A DNA stretch of 64,000 nucleotides from AG2 sp036493735 (GTDB lineage Bacteria > Gemmatimonadota > Gemmatimonadetes > Gemmatimonadales > Gemmatimonadaceae). Positions 1 to 8,830 of the stretch are shown here, piece by piece (the first letter of the stretch is position 1; each line of letters starts with the position of its first letter). The stretch covers positions 17,391 to 81,390 of the forward strand of contig DASXPH010000130.1 in the NCBI GenBank assembly GCA_036493735.1, read 5' to 3'. A program made the translations under genes and the position numbers. Below the pieces are notes generated by a model. The model was given only the letters and a program-made list of their open reading frames with translations, was not told the DNA's origin and did no database searches.

Positions 1-326
1 TTCGAGAAGCGGGATTCCGCTTCGCTGTTGACGATGCGGGAAGTGGGTACGCTGGTCTTGGCTCGATCGCGAATCTCGAGCCGGACTACATCAAGCTTGA
101 CATTTCGCTCATCAACGGGATCGATTCGAACTTCATCAAGCAGAATCTCGTCGAGACGATGGTGAAGTTCTCGAACGATCACGGGGCGAAGGTGATCGCC
201 GAGGGAGTGGAGCGCGCCGAGGAGTTCAAGGCCGTCAAAGAGCTCGGTGTGCACCTCGTGCAGGGATTCTTCCTCCACCGGCCCTCGCGTGCGCCGGCAG
301 CGACGCTGGCCACCGCTCGGCGTTAG
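1..326 (+). CDS. EAL-domain cyclic-di-GMP phosphodiesterase, C-terminal fragment
   Basis: The frame is open from the window edge (first full codon at 3) to TAG at 324-326, giving about 107 residues; the N-terminus lies outside the window. It shows the late EAL motifs in order: VDDAGSGYAGL, then PDYIKLD, then KVIAEGVE, then VQGFFLHRP. EAL domains hydrolyse cyclic di-GMP to pGpG, and these blocks carry metal-binding Asp and Glu residues, so the domain looks catalytically competent as far as it is visible. The upstream part could hold GGDEF, PAS or receiver domains, which cannot be seen. The gene converges on waaA. Its stop codon and that of waaA overlap inside one copy of the CGTTAGGC octamer. 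Confidence 0.88.
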   Translation, partial: REAGFRFAVDDAGSGYAGLGSIANLEPDYIKLDISLINGIDSNFIKQNLVETMVKFSNDHGAKVIAEGVERAEEFKAVKELGVHLVQGFFLHRPSRAPAATLATARR

Positions 327-1618
327 GCAAGGCCGAGCAGAAACTCGACAACCGCGAGCGACCGCTCGGCGGCTCCGACCCCGTCACGCACCATCGACTC
401 CGCGTGGGCGCCCGCCGCGGTACGTGCGCTCGGGTCGCGGAGCCATGAAGTGAGGACGCCGGCAAGCGAAGGGACGTCGGTGACGGAAGCACCGCCTTCG
501 CATCGAACGAGGAGTCCCGCGTCTCGGCTCGACGTGTGACGAGGTCCGAAAAGCACCGGCACCCCAAAGGCCGCGGGCTCGAGCACGGAATGAAGGCCAG
601 CGTCGTGAAAGCCACCGCCCACGAACGCGATGTCGGCGAGGCCATAAAGGTCGCCGAGAACCCCCACGCGATCGACCAGGACGACGTCGCTCGTCTCCGA
701 AGCCTGGTCCAGTCGGTCGAGGCGAAACCGCTCCTGGGCCGCCCACTGTTCGATCGGATCGAGGTGGGCAGGCGTTGGCTCGTGCGGTGCGATTATGAGT
801 CGAGCACTGCGGAGAGTACGGCGTACGAGGCCAAATGCAGGGAGAAGTACCCGCTCGTCGGCCGGCCATGTGGATCCAGCGACGATCGTTGGGCGGGAGG
901 AGGCCAGGCGGGCGAGCACCGGCGCGGCGCGATCAACCGCGTGGGCGCGCTGCCAGACTTGATCGTAGCGTGTATCGCCTGTGACAACGATAACATCGCG
1001 CCGGACGCCGAGCTGGACCAGACGCTCAGCGTCCTCGGCATCGATTGCGCCCACCGCGTCGAGCAGTGCGTAGGCATCTCGAAGCAGGGCGCTAGCGAAG
1101 CGCGAACGTCGCGATGAACCCGGGGCAAGCGTAGCGCTGATTAGACCGAGCCCGACATTTAATAACTGCGACTGTGCAGTTAGTGTCGGCCAGACATCGA
1201 GCTTGGAAAACACGAGTGCTCTCGGCCGGAGGGCGTCGAGGGCGACGCGCGCGTCGTGAGTCGAATCGAAGGGGAGGTAATCTCGAAAATCGACGTCCAG
1301 CGACCGCGCGAACGACTCGGCGCTTGGTGAGAAATGAGTATAAGCGAGCTGGACTTGCGGGTGTCGCTGCCGAAGGAGCTGGAGAACGGGGCGCGCCTGG
1401 AGGCCCTCGCCTACCGAAGGGGCATGCATCCAGAGCAGTGCGCGGAGCGGATCACGGCTCCGCTCACCCCACGCGCGATATCGGTATAGAATGCCGCTCC
1501 GGGCTCGCAAGGCACGAAGGAGCTTGCCGTCGCTTGCCGGCAGCAGTCGGGCGAGTGAAGCGGCGGCACGCGCCAGCCGCGCCGTCCCCTCATAACCGAG
1601 GCGGAGGGCAGATCGCAC
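323..1618 (-). CDS. waaA: 3-deoxy-D-manno-octulosonic acid (Kdo) transferase
   Basis: This 431-residue protein has the usual length of family GT30 Kdo transferases, inner-membrane-bound cytoplasmic enzymes that move Kdo from CMP-Kdo to lipid A precursor. The N-terminal half has HAPSVGEG (residues 65-72), the counterpart of the family HxxSVGE motif with its catalytic Glu. The C-terminal half has the GT-B nucleotide-sugar region: IIAPHEPT, then FVGGGFHDAGLHSVLEPAAFG and VLFGPRH. The first 25 or so residues are hydrophobic to amphipathic and fit the membrane anchor. The gene is direct evidence for a lipopolysaccharide-bearing outer membrane. It ends in TAA inside a CGTTAGGC octamer and overlaps the stop of the convergent EAL gene by a few bases. 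Confidence 0.93.
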   Translation of the reverse strand: MRSALRLGYEGTARLARAAASLARLLPASDGKLLRALRARSGILYRYRAWGERSRDPLRALLWMHAPSVGEGLQARPVLQLLRQRHPQVQLAYTHFSPSAESFARSLDVDFRDYLPFDSTHDARVALDALRPRALVFSKLDVWPTLTAQSQLLNVGLGLISATLAPGSSRRSRFASALLRDAYALLDAVGAIDAEDAERLVQLGVRRDVIVVTGDTRYDQVWQRAHAVDRAAPVLARLASSRPTIVAGSTWPADERVLLPAFGLVRRTLRSARLIIAPHEPTPAHLDPIEQWAAQERFRLDRLDQASETSDVVLVDRVGVLGDLYGLADIAFVGGGFHDAGLHSVLEPAAFGVPVLFGPRHTSSRDAGLLVRCEGGASVTDVPSLAGVLTSWLRDPSARTAAGAHAESMVRDGVGAAERSLAVVEFLLGLA

Positions 1619-1651
1619 GAGGATACGCCGGCGCGTTAGGCCGCCGCCGCG

Positions 1652-2374
1652 TCAGCGTGACGTACTGCGTTTCGCGAGTTGGGCTTCGACCACCTGCCGG
1701 AAGAACGAATACGGCTGAAAGCCTTCCAACCGCTGATCGCCGACGAAGAAGGTCGGCGTCGATCGCACGCCAGAGCCACGGAGCCGCTCGGCGTCAGCGT
1801 CGATGAGCGGACGCGTGAGGTGCCGCGCCACGCAGTCGCGCCAGGCAGACACATTGACGCCGAGACGAGCCGCAAGTGAATCGAAGCTGGGCATGGCGTT
1901 CGGCAGCGTTTCCCAGCGCTGTTGCGAAACAAACAGCGAGTCATGCATCGCCCAGAACTTGCCCTGGACAGAGGCGCACATTGCGGCCTCGGCCGCGGGC
2001 ATCGCGTTCTGGTGCTGACTCAGGGGATAGTTGAGGTACGCCAGTCGAGCCTTGCCGGTGGCGACGTAATCGCGTACGAGCGGTCCGTAAGTCGAATCGT
2101 GCCACATCTTGCAATACGGGCACTGGAAATCGCTCCCTTCCACGATCCAGAGCGGCGCGCGTGGATTTCCGGCAATGCGCCCGCTGTCGGCGCGCTCGCT
2201 AATCGAGTCCGTGGGCACGCGAGACGATGGCGTCGTGGCGGCCGCTGCCGTCGCGGGAGTGCTGGGCGATGCAGCGGGCGAGCGAGTCGATTCGCGTCGA
2301 GCCGTTTCAGCGCCTCGGCAAGCCAGCGCGGCGGCAAGGGAGAGCACTGCAAGGACTCTGGGAGACGCGAACAT
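1652..2374 (-). CDS. DsbA-like thioredoxin-fold lipoprotein
   Basis: I place the start at ATG 2374, because the protein then opens with a lipoprotein signal: MFASPRVLAV, a hydrophobic stretch, and lipobox LAAALAC with Cys19 as the lipidated residue. A Ser/Thr/Ala/Pro linker follows to about residue 70. The thioredoxin-fold domain contains CPYC (Cys85 and Cys88), the cis-proline context STPTFFVG and the C-terminal RQVVEAQL helix. The fold is that of the DsbA/DsbG/Thioredoxin_4 group, so it is likely a periplasmic disulfide oxidase or isomerase tethered to a membrane. CPYC differs from the CPHC of E. coli DsbA but is common in related families. An upstream in-frame ATG at 2476 would bury the signal peptide and is unlikely. 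waaA follows in the same direction after a 33-bp gap that contains one CGTTAGGC octamer. Confidence 0.85.
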   Translation of the reverse strand: MFASPRVLAVLSLAAALACRGAETARRESTRSPAASPSTPATAAAATTPSSRVPTDSISERADSGRIAGNPRAPLWIVEGSDFQCPYCKMWHDSTYGPLVRDYVATGKARLAYLNYPLSQHQNAMPAAEAAMCASVQGKFWAMHDSLFVSQQRWETLPNAMPSFDSLAARLGVNVSAWRDCVARHLTRPLIDADAERLRGSGVRSTPTFFVGDQRLEGFQPYSFFRQVVEAQLAKRSTSR

Positions 2375-2769
2375 GAGTGTGTTTGAAAGAAAGGTCAGGT
2401 ACGCCTGAGTACAGATCGCCCCCTCAAAATGTAACGTCCGCGGTGCCGACTCATGTAGTAATCCGCCGTGCGGCACCCCGACGCTCCGCGCCGGATGCTT
2501 CGTCGGTTAAGGCCCGATTTCGCGCGGGTTTTTGGCCTCGGCGCCGTGAGGAAATGCCGGTCGGCGGCCGCAGGTATGAGGCACAGAACGTGCTCTACCC
2601 GATTCCGACGCGCGGCCGACGCGCAGCGGCTGCGGCACGAGGCAACGCGACTATGCCGGGCGGAGACGAGTGGCGAAGTGGGCGGACATCGCAAATCTCG
2701 CATAACTGCTCGCTTTAGCGCGGCGATCTCGCGAGTCGCATGGAACCCGAGCCACAGAGAGAAAGCGGC
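2375..2769. other. Divergent intergenic region with three hairpins
   Basis: This 395-bp gap separates the minus-strand DsbA-like gene from the plus-strand TPR/ExbB operon and must hold both promoters; no convincing -35/-10 pair could be fixed by eye. On the plus strand three dyads follow each other: GGTGCCG 2442-2448 with CGGCACC 2471-2477; CGACG 2479-2483 with CGTCG 2501-2505, with TCCG/CGGA nested inside; and CCCG 2513-2516 with CGGG 2525-2528, followed by TTTTT 2529-2533. The last has the shape of a weak intrinsic terminator. The arrangement could be a short non-coding RNA or an attenuator. The remainder (2534-2769) shows no recognisable feature apart from the ribosome-binding site of the next gene. 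Confidence 0.4.
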
Positions 2770-3453
2770 ATGAAGCGAGAAGCGCTCATTGCGCTGATTG
2801 CGCTGGGAATGGCCATTCCAGCGTTCGGCGCACACGCACAAGATACGACACGAGCTCAAAGGCCCGTCGCTTCTGACACGACGCGACGCATGACGACGCC
2901 GGTTCCGGCGGGAACTCCGCTCGAACAGCTGGTCGCCGAAGAAGCTCAACGCCGAGCGAATATCGCGCGTGTGCTGTTGATCACAAATGCGCAGGTCGCG
3001 GTGCAGCAGGAAGCACTGCGCAACCTGAGCGATCAACTCTACGTGAGCGAACGATTAGTCGACGCGACGCATGGCCAGTTGGCGCTCGCCGCAGAGGCGC
3101 TGCGTAAGCAGCCGAGCACGATGCTTTCGGTGCTGTTCGCGGCGGACTCGGTGTCGGCAACGCAGGTCGGCGGATTGGCGCTATCAATCGATGGCGCGAG
3201 CACTGCGCTAGCGACGGTGAACGACACGACTCGAACTGCGTTTCGGGTTGGCGCGGCCGACGAGTTGTTCCGCGGAGCGGTGCTGCCCACCCCTCATACC
3301 ATCGTGTTGACGACGACCGTGAACGGGCAACCGCAGCAGCTAGTGGCGCGCGTGCGCGCCCTAGGCGATGCCGTGACTTATGTGCAGTTCGCCATTCAGG
3401 ACGGAAGGCTAGTGCAGACCTCCTGGGCGAGCCGCACGTCAAACCCATTCTGA
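2770..3453 (+). CDS. Exported protein of unknown function, first gene of the TPR/ExbB operon
   Basis: I chose ATG 2770 because it follows a purine-rich site (GAGAGAAAG) and opens a clean signal peptide, MKREALIALIALGM to about AHAQ. The mature protein of about 200 residues has a short low-complexity stretch, then an alanine- and glutamine-rich helical segment likely to form a coiled coil (around EEAQRRANIARVLLITNAQV and onward), and a C-terminal part that alternates hydrophobic and polar residues and is probably beta. I recognise no named family. It lies 22 bp upstream of a large TPR protein and is read in the same direction as the ExbB/ExbD/TonB-like genes, so a periplasmic accessory role in that envelope complex is a reasonable inference. 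Confidence 0.7.
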   Translation: MKREALIALIALGMAIPAFGAHAQDTTRAQRPVASDTTRRMTTPVPAGTPLEQLVAEEAQRRANIARVLLITNAQVAVQQEALRNLSDQLYVSERLVDATHGQLALAAEALRKQPSTMLSVLFAADSVSATQVGGLALSIDGASTALATVNDTTRTAFRVGAADELFRGAVLPTPHTIVLTTTVNGQPQQLVARVRALGDAVTYVQFAIQDGRLVQTSWASRTSNPF

Positions 3454-3475
3454 GCGGATGGCGGAGGTTTTCATT

Positions 3476-5740
3476 ATGAAAGGACTGAGCCTCGCTGCCC
3501 TCGCGCTCGTTGCGCTTCCATTGCAAGCGCAACAGAGACCGACGGAAACGAGCAATCGATTGACCCTCGCCGACACGTCGCTCTTGCCGCCGATCGATCC
3601 GGCACGCGCGATGGAGGCAGAGGCGCGCGTCGCGCTGAACGATCTGTTGGCGAATCGAACGGTCTCGGCGCTACAGCGACTGCAGTGGCTCGCGTCATTA
3701 CCTGCTCCCGCCGCGACGCCGGGCACTGAGACGCTGCGCGGACGGGGCGACGTGCTGTTCATGCTCGCACAGGCGCAATATCGGTTAGGCATGGACAGCG
3801 CCTTTCGAACGAACGCGCAGGCGGTAGTGGCGAGCGGACCGGCTCGTTACGCACCGCTGCTCAATTCGCAGCTTCTCCTGAGCGCGTATCGGACGGGTGA
3901 CTTCGCGCGTGTCGCGACGCTGGTACAGGGCCGGGCCCTGGACCAGGCACGTGGACTCGGGGCGCTCGTGAGCGGCCTCGCCGCGTATCAACTCCGCAAC
4001 TATCCCGTGGCTGCCTCTCACTTCCAGGCGGCGAAGGCGGCGGGCGCTCCGTACGCTCAGTACGCAGAGTACATGGATGTGCTCACGTCGCTCCGATCGG
4101 ACACGACGCGGACCACCGAAGCACTTTCGCGACTCGAGGCCCTGGCGCAGACGGCGACCGGCGGCTTTGCCGATCAGGTGAGACTCACGGCCGCGGAGCT
4201 CGCGTACGAGACGAACGCTTACGATCGCGCGATTACATTCGCCAACGCGGTGACGGCGAATGGCGGTCTGGCGCCGATGGCGCTTCTGACAAAGGCGTGG
4301 GCACAGTATAAGAACAAGGACATCGCTGGCGCGGGCCAGAGCTTCGGCGCTTTTGCGGATCAATATCCGATGCTTCCGCAGCGTGACGAGGCGCGGTTGA
4401 TGGCCGCGCAGTCCATGCTGCAGCTCGGACGCACGAACGACGCGGCGCGGCTCTTCCGTATGGTTGCCGATTCGGGCAAGGCGGAGGCGGCTCGTCTGGA
4501 TCCGAAGTCGAACGAGGCCGTGATGAATCTCGCGAGCGCGCTCGTGCGGGCGCGGGCGGCGGGTCTCCTGTTCGCGAACGATCCCGAGATGGGTAAGACG
4601 ATCGCGCTCGAGGAGACCGCGGGCGCGGATCCGCAGGTACTCGCGTCGGTGATGACTGGAACCACACCGACATTGCCACAGGTAGAAGTAGCGCGGATCG
4701 TGACGCTGGCCGATTTGAATCAGCGCTACGGAGCCGTCGCCGATTCGGCGAGCGCCGTACTTTCGAAGCGCGTGTTGTTCGCGCCCGCGTCGGCTAACGC
4801 TGCACCGACGCAGTTTGCGCAGCGTACGGAAGCAGTCATGGCCGCCGACCTCGACGCCGCGGTCACGTCTCAGCGACTGCGTCTGGCGACTCGCAATGCG
4901 TCGCTGCGGCTGATGCAGATTCGCGGATTGCAGCAGGCGATGAAGGGGCGCGGCGACACGGTCGCGAAGCTCGTCGCTCGCGTGGACACGACAGATTCAC
5001 GACTGCACGGTCTGCTGTCGAGCATCGATTCCACGGAGTCGAACCTTCGCGGATCGCTCGTCACGCAGGTACGAAACGTTCAGGGCGGCCCGGCCTATGT
5101 GCTCTCGGTGCGTGCCGACAGTCTTCGCCAGCGCGGGCTCATTCCAGCCGGTGTGGACGTCGAGGCGCTCGTCGCGGCACGCACTGATTCGATGTTGAAC
5201 GCACTGCCGCTTTTCCTCTTGCGGGATTCGGTGCGATCGCGCCTAACGAAGGCGCGCCAGGAGCTCGCGGATTCTCGCGCCGCCATCGACGATGCGGATC
5301 GTCTGTTCGCTTCCGCGCAGACTGGGCAGTTAACGGATACCAGTGCGACGCTGACCCAGCTGCGAACGGCGCACGAGGCGGCTCTGTCACGCCGTGGCCA
5401 GGCGGAAGCCGGATTGATCGGCGCGGTGAGCACCGAGCTGTCGGCCCGGGCGGCAGATCTTCTCGCGTTGCTCCAACACGACATGCAAGCCGCGGAGTTC
5501 GGCACGGCGACCGCCGCGTTCTTCAACGCGATCGATCAGGGACGACCGGCTGGCGCGGGCACGACGGGCACACAGGGCTCGGGCACTGGCGGCGGCGCGG
5601 CGGCTGGCCTAACGGGAGCCGCGACCGGCACCGCGGGCTCGACCTCGGGCGCGACAACGAATGGACCGCCCGGAGCGGCAGCGGCGACCAAAGGAGCGCC
5701 AGCGGCACGCGCCGGTACACCTCCCACGCAGAAGAAGTAA
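3476..5740 (+). CDS. Large exported TPR protein (envelope complex)
   Basis: Start ATG 3476 is preceded at good spacing by GGAGG (about 3465-3470), and the protein opens with signal peptide MKGLSLAALALVALPLQAQ. Of about 754 residues, the first 400 or so form helix-turn-helix repeats typical of tetratricopeptide repeats, for example the stretches containing LFMLAQAQYRLG, YRTGDFARVATLVQG and AQSMLQLGRTNDAARLF. The next 250 residues are charged and helical and look like coiled coil. The last 60 or so are Gly/Ala/Thr/Pro-rich and disordered. TPR scaffolds mediate protein contacts. In Myxococcus, large TPR proteins (GltI/PglI, AglT) accompany AglR/Q/S motors, and the context here is comparable. Two CGTTAGGC octamers (5241, 5607) and one variant (3783) lie inside. 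Confidence 0.8.
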   Translation: MKGLSLAALALVALPLQAQQRPTETSNRLTLADTSLLPPIDPARAMEAEARVALNDLLANRTVSALQRLQWLASLPAPAATPGTETLRGRGDVLFMLAQAQYRLGMDSAFRTNAQAVVASGPARYAPLLNSQLLLSAYRTGDFARVATLVQGRALDQARGLGALVSGLAAYQLRNYPVAASHFQAAKAAGAPYAQYAEYMDVLTSLRSDTTRTTEALSRLEALAQTATGGFADQVRLTAAELAYETNAYDRAITFANAVTANGGLAPMALLTKAWAQYKNKDIAGAGQSFGAFADQYPMLPQRDEARLMAAQSMLQLGRTNDAARLFRMVADSGKAEAARLDPKSNEAVMNLASALVRARAAGLLFANDPEMGKTIALEETAGADPQVLASVMTGTTPTLPQVEVARIVTLADLNQRYGAVADSASAVLSKRVLFAPASANAAPTQFAQRTEAVMAADLDAAVTSQRLRLATRNASLRLMQIRGLQQAMKGRGDTVAKLVARVDTTDSRLHGLLSSIDSTESNLRGSLVTQVRNVQGGPAYVLSVRADSLRQRGLIPAGVDVEALVAARTDSMLNALPLFLLRDSVRSRLTKARQELADSRAAIDDADRLFASAQTGQLTDTSATLTQLRTAHEAALSRRGQAEAGLIGAVSTELSARAADLLALLQHDMQAAEFGTATAAFFNAIDQGRPAGAGTTGTQGSGTGGGAAAGLTGAATGTAGSTSGATTNGPPGAAAATKGAPAARAGTPPTQKK

Positions 5741-5743
5741 ACG

Positions 5744-8700
5744 ATGACTCGGATCATCAGAGTACTCATGGCGGCGGCAGTCGCTCTGCCGGCGGCGCTC
5801 TCCGCGCAAGCGCCGGCGATGACGGTCGCCAACGCCACGCGAGCAACGGCGGCTCCTCCGGCGGCGCTCGATTCGGCGATCAACCGTCTCGAGGATTTCC
5901 TCAACCGATATCCGACCAGCCCGCTGCGGCCCAATGCGCTGCTGCAACTTGGCGAGCTGCTCGTTAGGCAAGCGGACACCGTCTTCGCGCAGAGCCAGCG
6001 CGCGTCGGGCGTGACAGCGCGCCCCGACTCCGTGCGGCCGGCGGCGCCGACGGCCCCCTCGGCGCGCCCGACGACACCGGCCGCCGCGCCAACAACAGCG
6101 AGCAACAGCACCGCAGCCGGTGGGCCGATCGCGCCCGACTACTCGGCCGCGATCGCTCGCTACGAAGAGCTCGTCAATCGCTATCCGAATTTCGAGCAGA
6201 TCGACGCCGCGTCCTACACGCTCGGGACGTTGTATGCGTCCACGCAGCGGTGGGCCGACGCCACGCGCATGTTCGAGAAGGTCACGAGCTTGCCGAACTC
6301 GAACTTCCGGAGCGAGGCGTTCTTCCGCCTCGGCGATGCGCGCTTCGAGTTGGCGTCGCGCCAGAAGGGCGACGCCCGTCGCGTCGGGTTCGCGTCCGCC
6401 GCAACGGCATACGAGCAAGCCGTGGCGACGACACAGCCGCCGAGCGACATCTATTTCCTCGCGCTGTACAAGCTCGGCTGGTCTTACTACAACCAGGCGA
6501 ATCAGACGAGTCAAGCGCAGTATCAGAAAGCCGTCGATGTATTCAGCAGACTCGTCGATGCTTATGACAAACTCACGCCAGAGCAGCAATCGCGTCTCGG
6601 ACTGCGTGGCGAAGCTATCGAATACATGGCGGTGGCCTTCACGCAGGTAGGCGGCGCACAGGCGGCGAGCCGCTACTTCCAGAGTCGTGGTGGCGCGCCG
6701 TATCAGCTCGCGCTGATGCGTCGCGTCGCGCAAACCTTCACCGAACAGGGCAACTTCCCCGAGGCGATCAGCGCGTACCAGATGGTGATGCAGCAGTCGC
6801 CGACAGACTCGAGCGTCCTGACGGCGACGAGCCAGATCGCCGACATCTATCAGAACCGGCTGCTCGAGCGCGATTCGGCGCAGGCGGCGCGGCTTCGACT
6901 TGCGGATATACTTGCGCCAGGCAGCGCCTGGGCGCAGGCGAATCCGCAGCTGGCGGACACCGCGGCCAAGCTTCGCGAAGCGGCGTTGCGCGAGAGTGGT
7001 CAGTATCTGCTTGCATCGGCGCAGGCTGGCAACCGCGCCCACTTCGGTGACGCGGCGCAAATCTACCGTCGCTACCTGACTGATTTCCCGAAGAGCGACA
7101 GCGCGCAGATCGTCAACCGGTATCTCGCCGAGTCGCTGTTCGGCGCCGGAGACTACGCGCACGCAGGCGCCGAGTTCGCAAAGGCGGCGTTCTCCTATGG
7201 AAATGGCAATCAGGAGCTCGCGCAGGAAGCGGGGCGCAATGCGATCGTTGCCTACGATTCGGCGCTCGTGCGCAACAAGACTGATCGCGCGGCGCAAGAT
7301 TCCTTATTCACGGTCGTCGATCGCTTCGTTGCTGCCTTCCCGCAGACCGACGTCGCGAAAAAAGCGCTGATCGAGAAGGGACGTCGCGCATCGGAGACTC
7401 ACCGCTGGGATGCAATGCAGCAGGCTTTCCAGACGTATGCCACGACGTACCCTAACGATCCGTACACGCCGACCGCACAGCGTCTGATCGGCGACGCCAT
7501 GTACCGCGGCGGCCAGTACACGCAGGCTCAGACACAGTGGGAGCAGGCGCAGAAGGTGGCCTTGGCAAGCGGCCAATCGCGGCTCGCGGATTCGATTCGC
7601 GCGACTCGCGAGACGGCAGCGGGCAGCTATGCGGACTCGCTGATCAAGCGTGGCCAGTACGGTGAGGCCGCGGAGCAGGTCTACGTCGCCTACGCGAAGG
7701 CGAACCCGCAGAACGCGAAGGCGCCCGACGCGCTTCGCAACGCCATCGAGACGTACATGCTCGCGGACAGCGTCGCCCGTAGCAAGGGTGACCAGGCGGC
7801 CTCTCGTGACGCGCGGCAGCATGCGATCGACCTGTCGCAGCAATTGGCGCAGCAATACCCGAATTACAAGTATCGCCTCCAGTATCAGACACTGCGGGCG
7901 CGGCTCCTCGCCGACCTGGGTGAAAAGGACCAATCCGTCCAGGCGTACCAGGAGCTGATCCAGCAGAATAACAACTGGACCGGCCGCGCCGACGCCATGG
8001 TCCGCGTCGCCGTCATGCTCGATTCGTTAGGCAAGAAGAAGGAGGCAGCGGCGGCCTATGAGCAGTTCGCGCAGGCGTATCCGCGGGACGATCGCTCGGC
8101 GGACGCGCTCTGGAACGCGGCGGCCACGTATGCGGAAGCACAGGATCCGAGAAATGCTGCTCGGACGTTCGCGGCATTTGCACAGCGATATCCGCGCGAC
8201 CAGCGCGCGACGCAGGCACGGCAGCAGCAGATCGCGCAGCTCCAGACGTCCGGTGATACGGCGGCCGCGAAGAGCGCCCTCGCGAGCGCGTGCGAGAATC
8301 CGTCGGGCGAACTGCAGGCCGAATGCGCCTCGCGCGTGGCGGAGCGCTCGTTCCAGCAAGGTGTTGCGACGTTCGGTCAGTATCAGCCGATCAAGCTGGT
8401 GATTCCGTCGCGGAGTCAGTTGAACGCGACTGGCGTGGCGCGCGCCTCGCGTGACAAGCAGGCGCTCTTGAGGCAGCTCACGAGCCAGTTGGCGAGCGCG
8501 ATCAAATCAGGTGTGCCGCAATACCTCGCCGCAGCGAGTTATTACGTCGGGCTCGCGCAGTGGGAGTACGGCAACTTCCTGAAGAACGTGCAGCTGCCCT
8601 CGAGCCTCAGCGATGCCGAGAGGACGCAGGCGGAACAGGGAGCGGCGCAGCAGGCGGAGCAGTATTTCGCTGCCGCGAAACAAGTGTGGCAGGAGCTCGT

Positions 8701-8830
8701 TCAGCGCGCGCAGTCGACGGCGGCAATCGGCAATGATGCCGGCGCCAAGCCATGGATCGATCGTGCGCGGAACGCGGTGCAGGGCAACGTTGACGCGGCG
8801 CCGCCGAGCGTCGTGACGGGAGGTCGCTGA
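5744..8830 (+). CDS. Very large exported TPR protein (BamD/YbgF-like repeats)
   Basis: This 1028-residue protein starts 3 bp after the previous stop. Signal peptide: MTRIIRVLMAAAVALPAALSAQA. After an Ala/Pro/Thr-rich spacer (about residues 85-130) nearly the whole length is TPR-like repeats with the Y-P/N-Y-P ends typical of BamD, YbgF/CpoB and GltI-type repeats: LNRYPTSPLRPNALLQLGEL, VNRYPNFEQIDAASYTLG, FAQAYPRDDRSADALWNAA and FAQRYPRDQRATQARQQ. The C-terminal 150 residues are helical and Gln-rich. Such proteins act as periplasmic scaffolds. The gene lies between another TPR protein and the ExbB/ExbD motor genes, which suggests it links the motor to cell wall or outer membrane. It overlaps the next gene by one base (TGATG), implying translational coupling. 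Two octamers (5962, 8025) lie within it. Confidence 0.85.
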   Translation: MTRIIRVLMAAAVALPAALSAQAPAMTVANATRATAAPPAALDSAINRLEDFLNRYPTSPLRPNALLQLGELLVRQADTVFAQSQRASGVTARPDSVRPAAPTAPSARPTTPAAAPTTASNSTAAGGPIAPDYSAAIARYEELVNRYPNFEQIDAASYTLGTLYASTQRWADATRMFEKVTSLPNSNFRSEAFFRLGDARFELASRQKGDARRVGFASAATAYEQAVATTQPPSDIYFLALYKLGWSYYNQANQTSQAQYQKAVDVFSRLVDAYDKLTPEQQSRLGLRGEAIEYMAVAFTQVGGAQAASRYFQSRGGAPYQLALMRRVAQTFTEQGNFPEAISAYQMVMQQSPTDSSVLTATSQIADIYQNRLLERDSAQAARLRLADILAPGSAWAQANPQLADTAAKLREAALRESGQYLLASAQAGNRAHFGDAAQIYRRYLTDFPKSDSAQIVNRYLAESLFGAGDYAHAGAEFAKAAFSYGNGNQELAQEAGRNAIVAYDSALVRNKTDRAAQDSLFTVVDRFVAAFPQTDVAKKALIEKGRRASETHRWDAMQQAFQTYATTYPNDPYTPTAQRLIGDAMYRGGQYTQAQTQWEQAQKVALASGQSRLADSIRATRETAAGSYADSLIKRGQYGEAAEQVYVAYAKANPQNAKAPDALRNAIETYMLADSVARSKGDQAASRDARQHAIDLSQQLAQQYPNYKYRLQYQTLRARLLADLGEKDQSVQAYQELIQQNNNWTGRADAMVRVAVMLDSLGKKKEAAAAYEQFAQAYPRDDRSADALWNAAATYAEAQDPRNAARTFAAFAQRYPRDQRATQARQQQIAQLQTSGDTAAAKSALASACENPSGELQAECASRVAERSFQQGVATFGQYQPIKLVIPSRSQLNATGVARASRDKQALLRQLTSQLASAIKSGVPQYLAAASYYVGLAQWEYGNFLKNVQLPSSLSDAERTQAEQGAAQQAEQYFAAAKQVWQELVQRAQSTAAIGNDAGAKPWIDRARNAVQGNVDAAPPSVVTGGR

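Noticed and set aside
5609..7297. Long open frame on the minus strand opposite the large TPR genes
   Set aside because: It lies antisense to a protein with clear TPR repeats and signal peptide; its translation is Arg/Gly-rich without domain signals, as expected from high-GC mirror frames.
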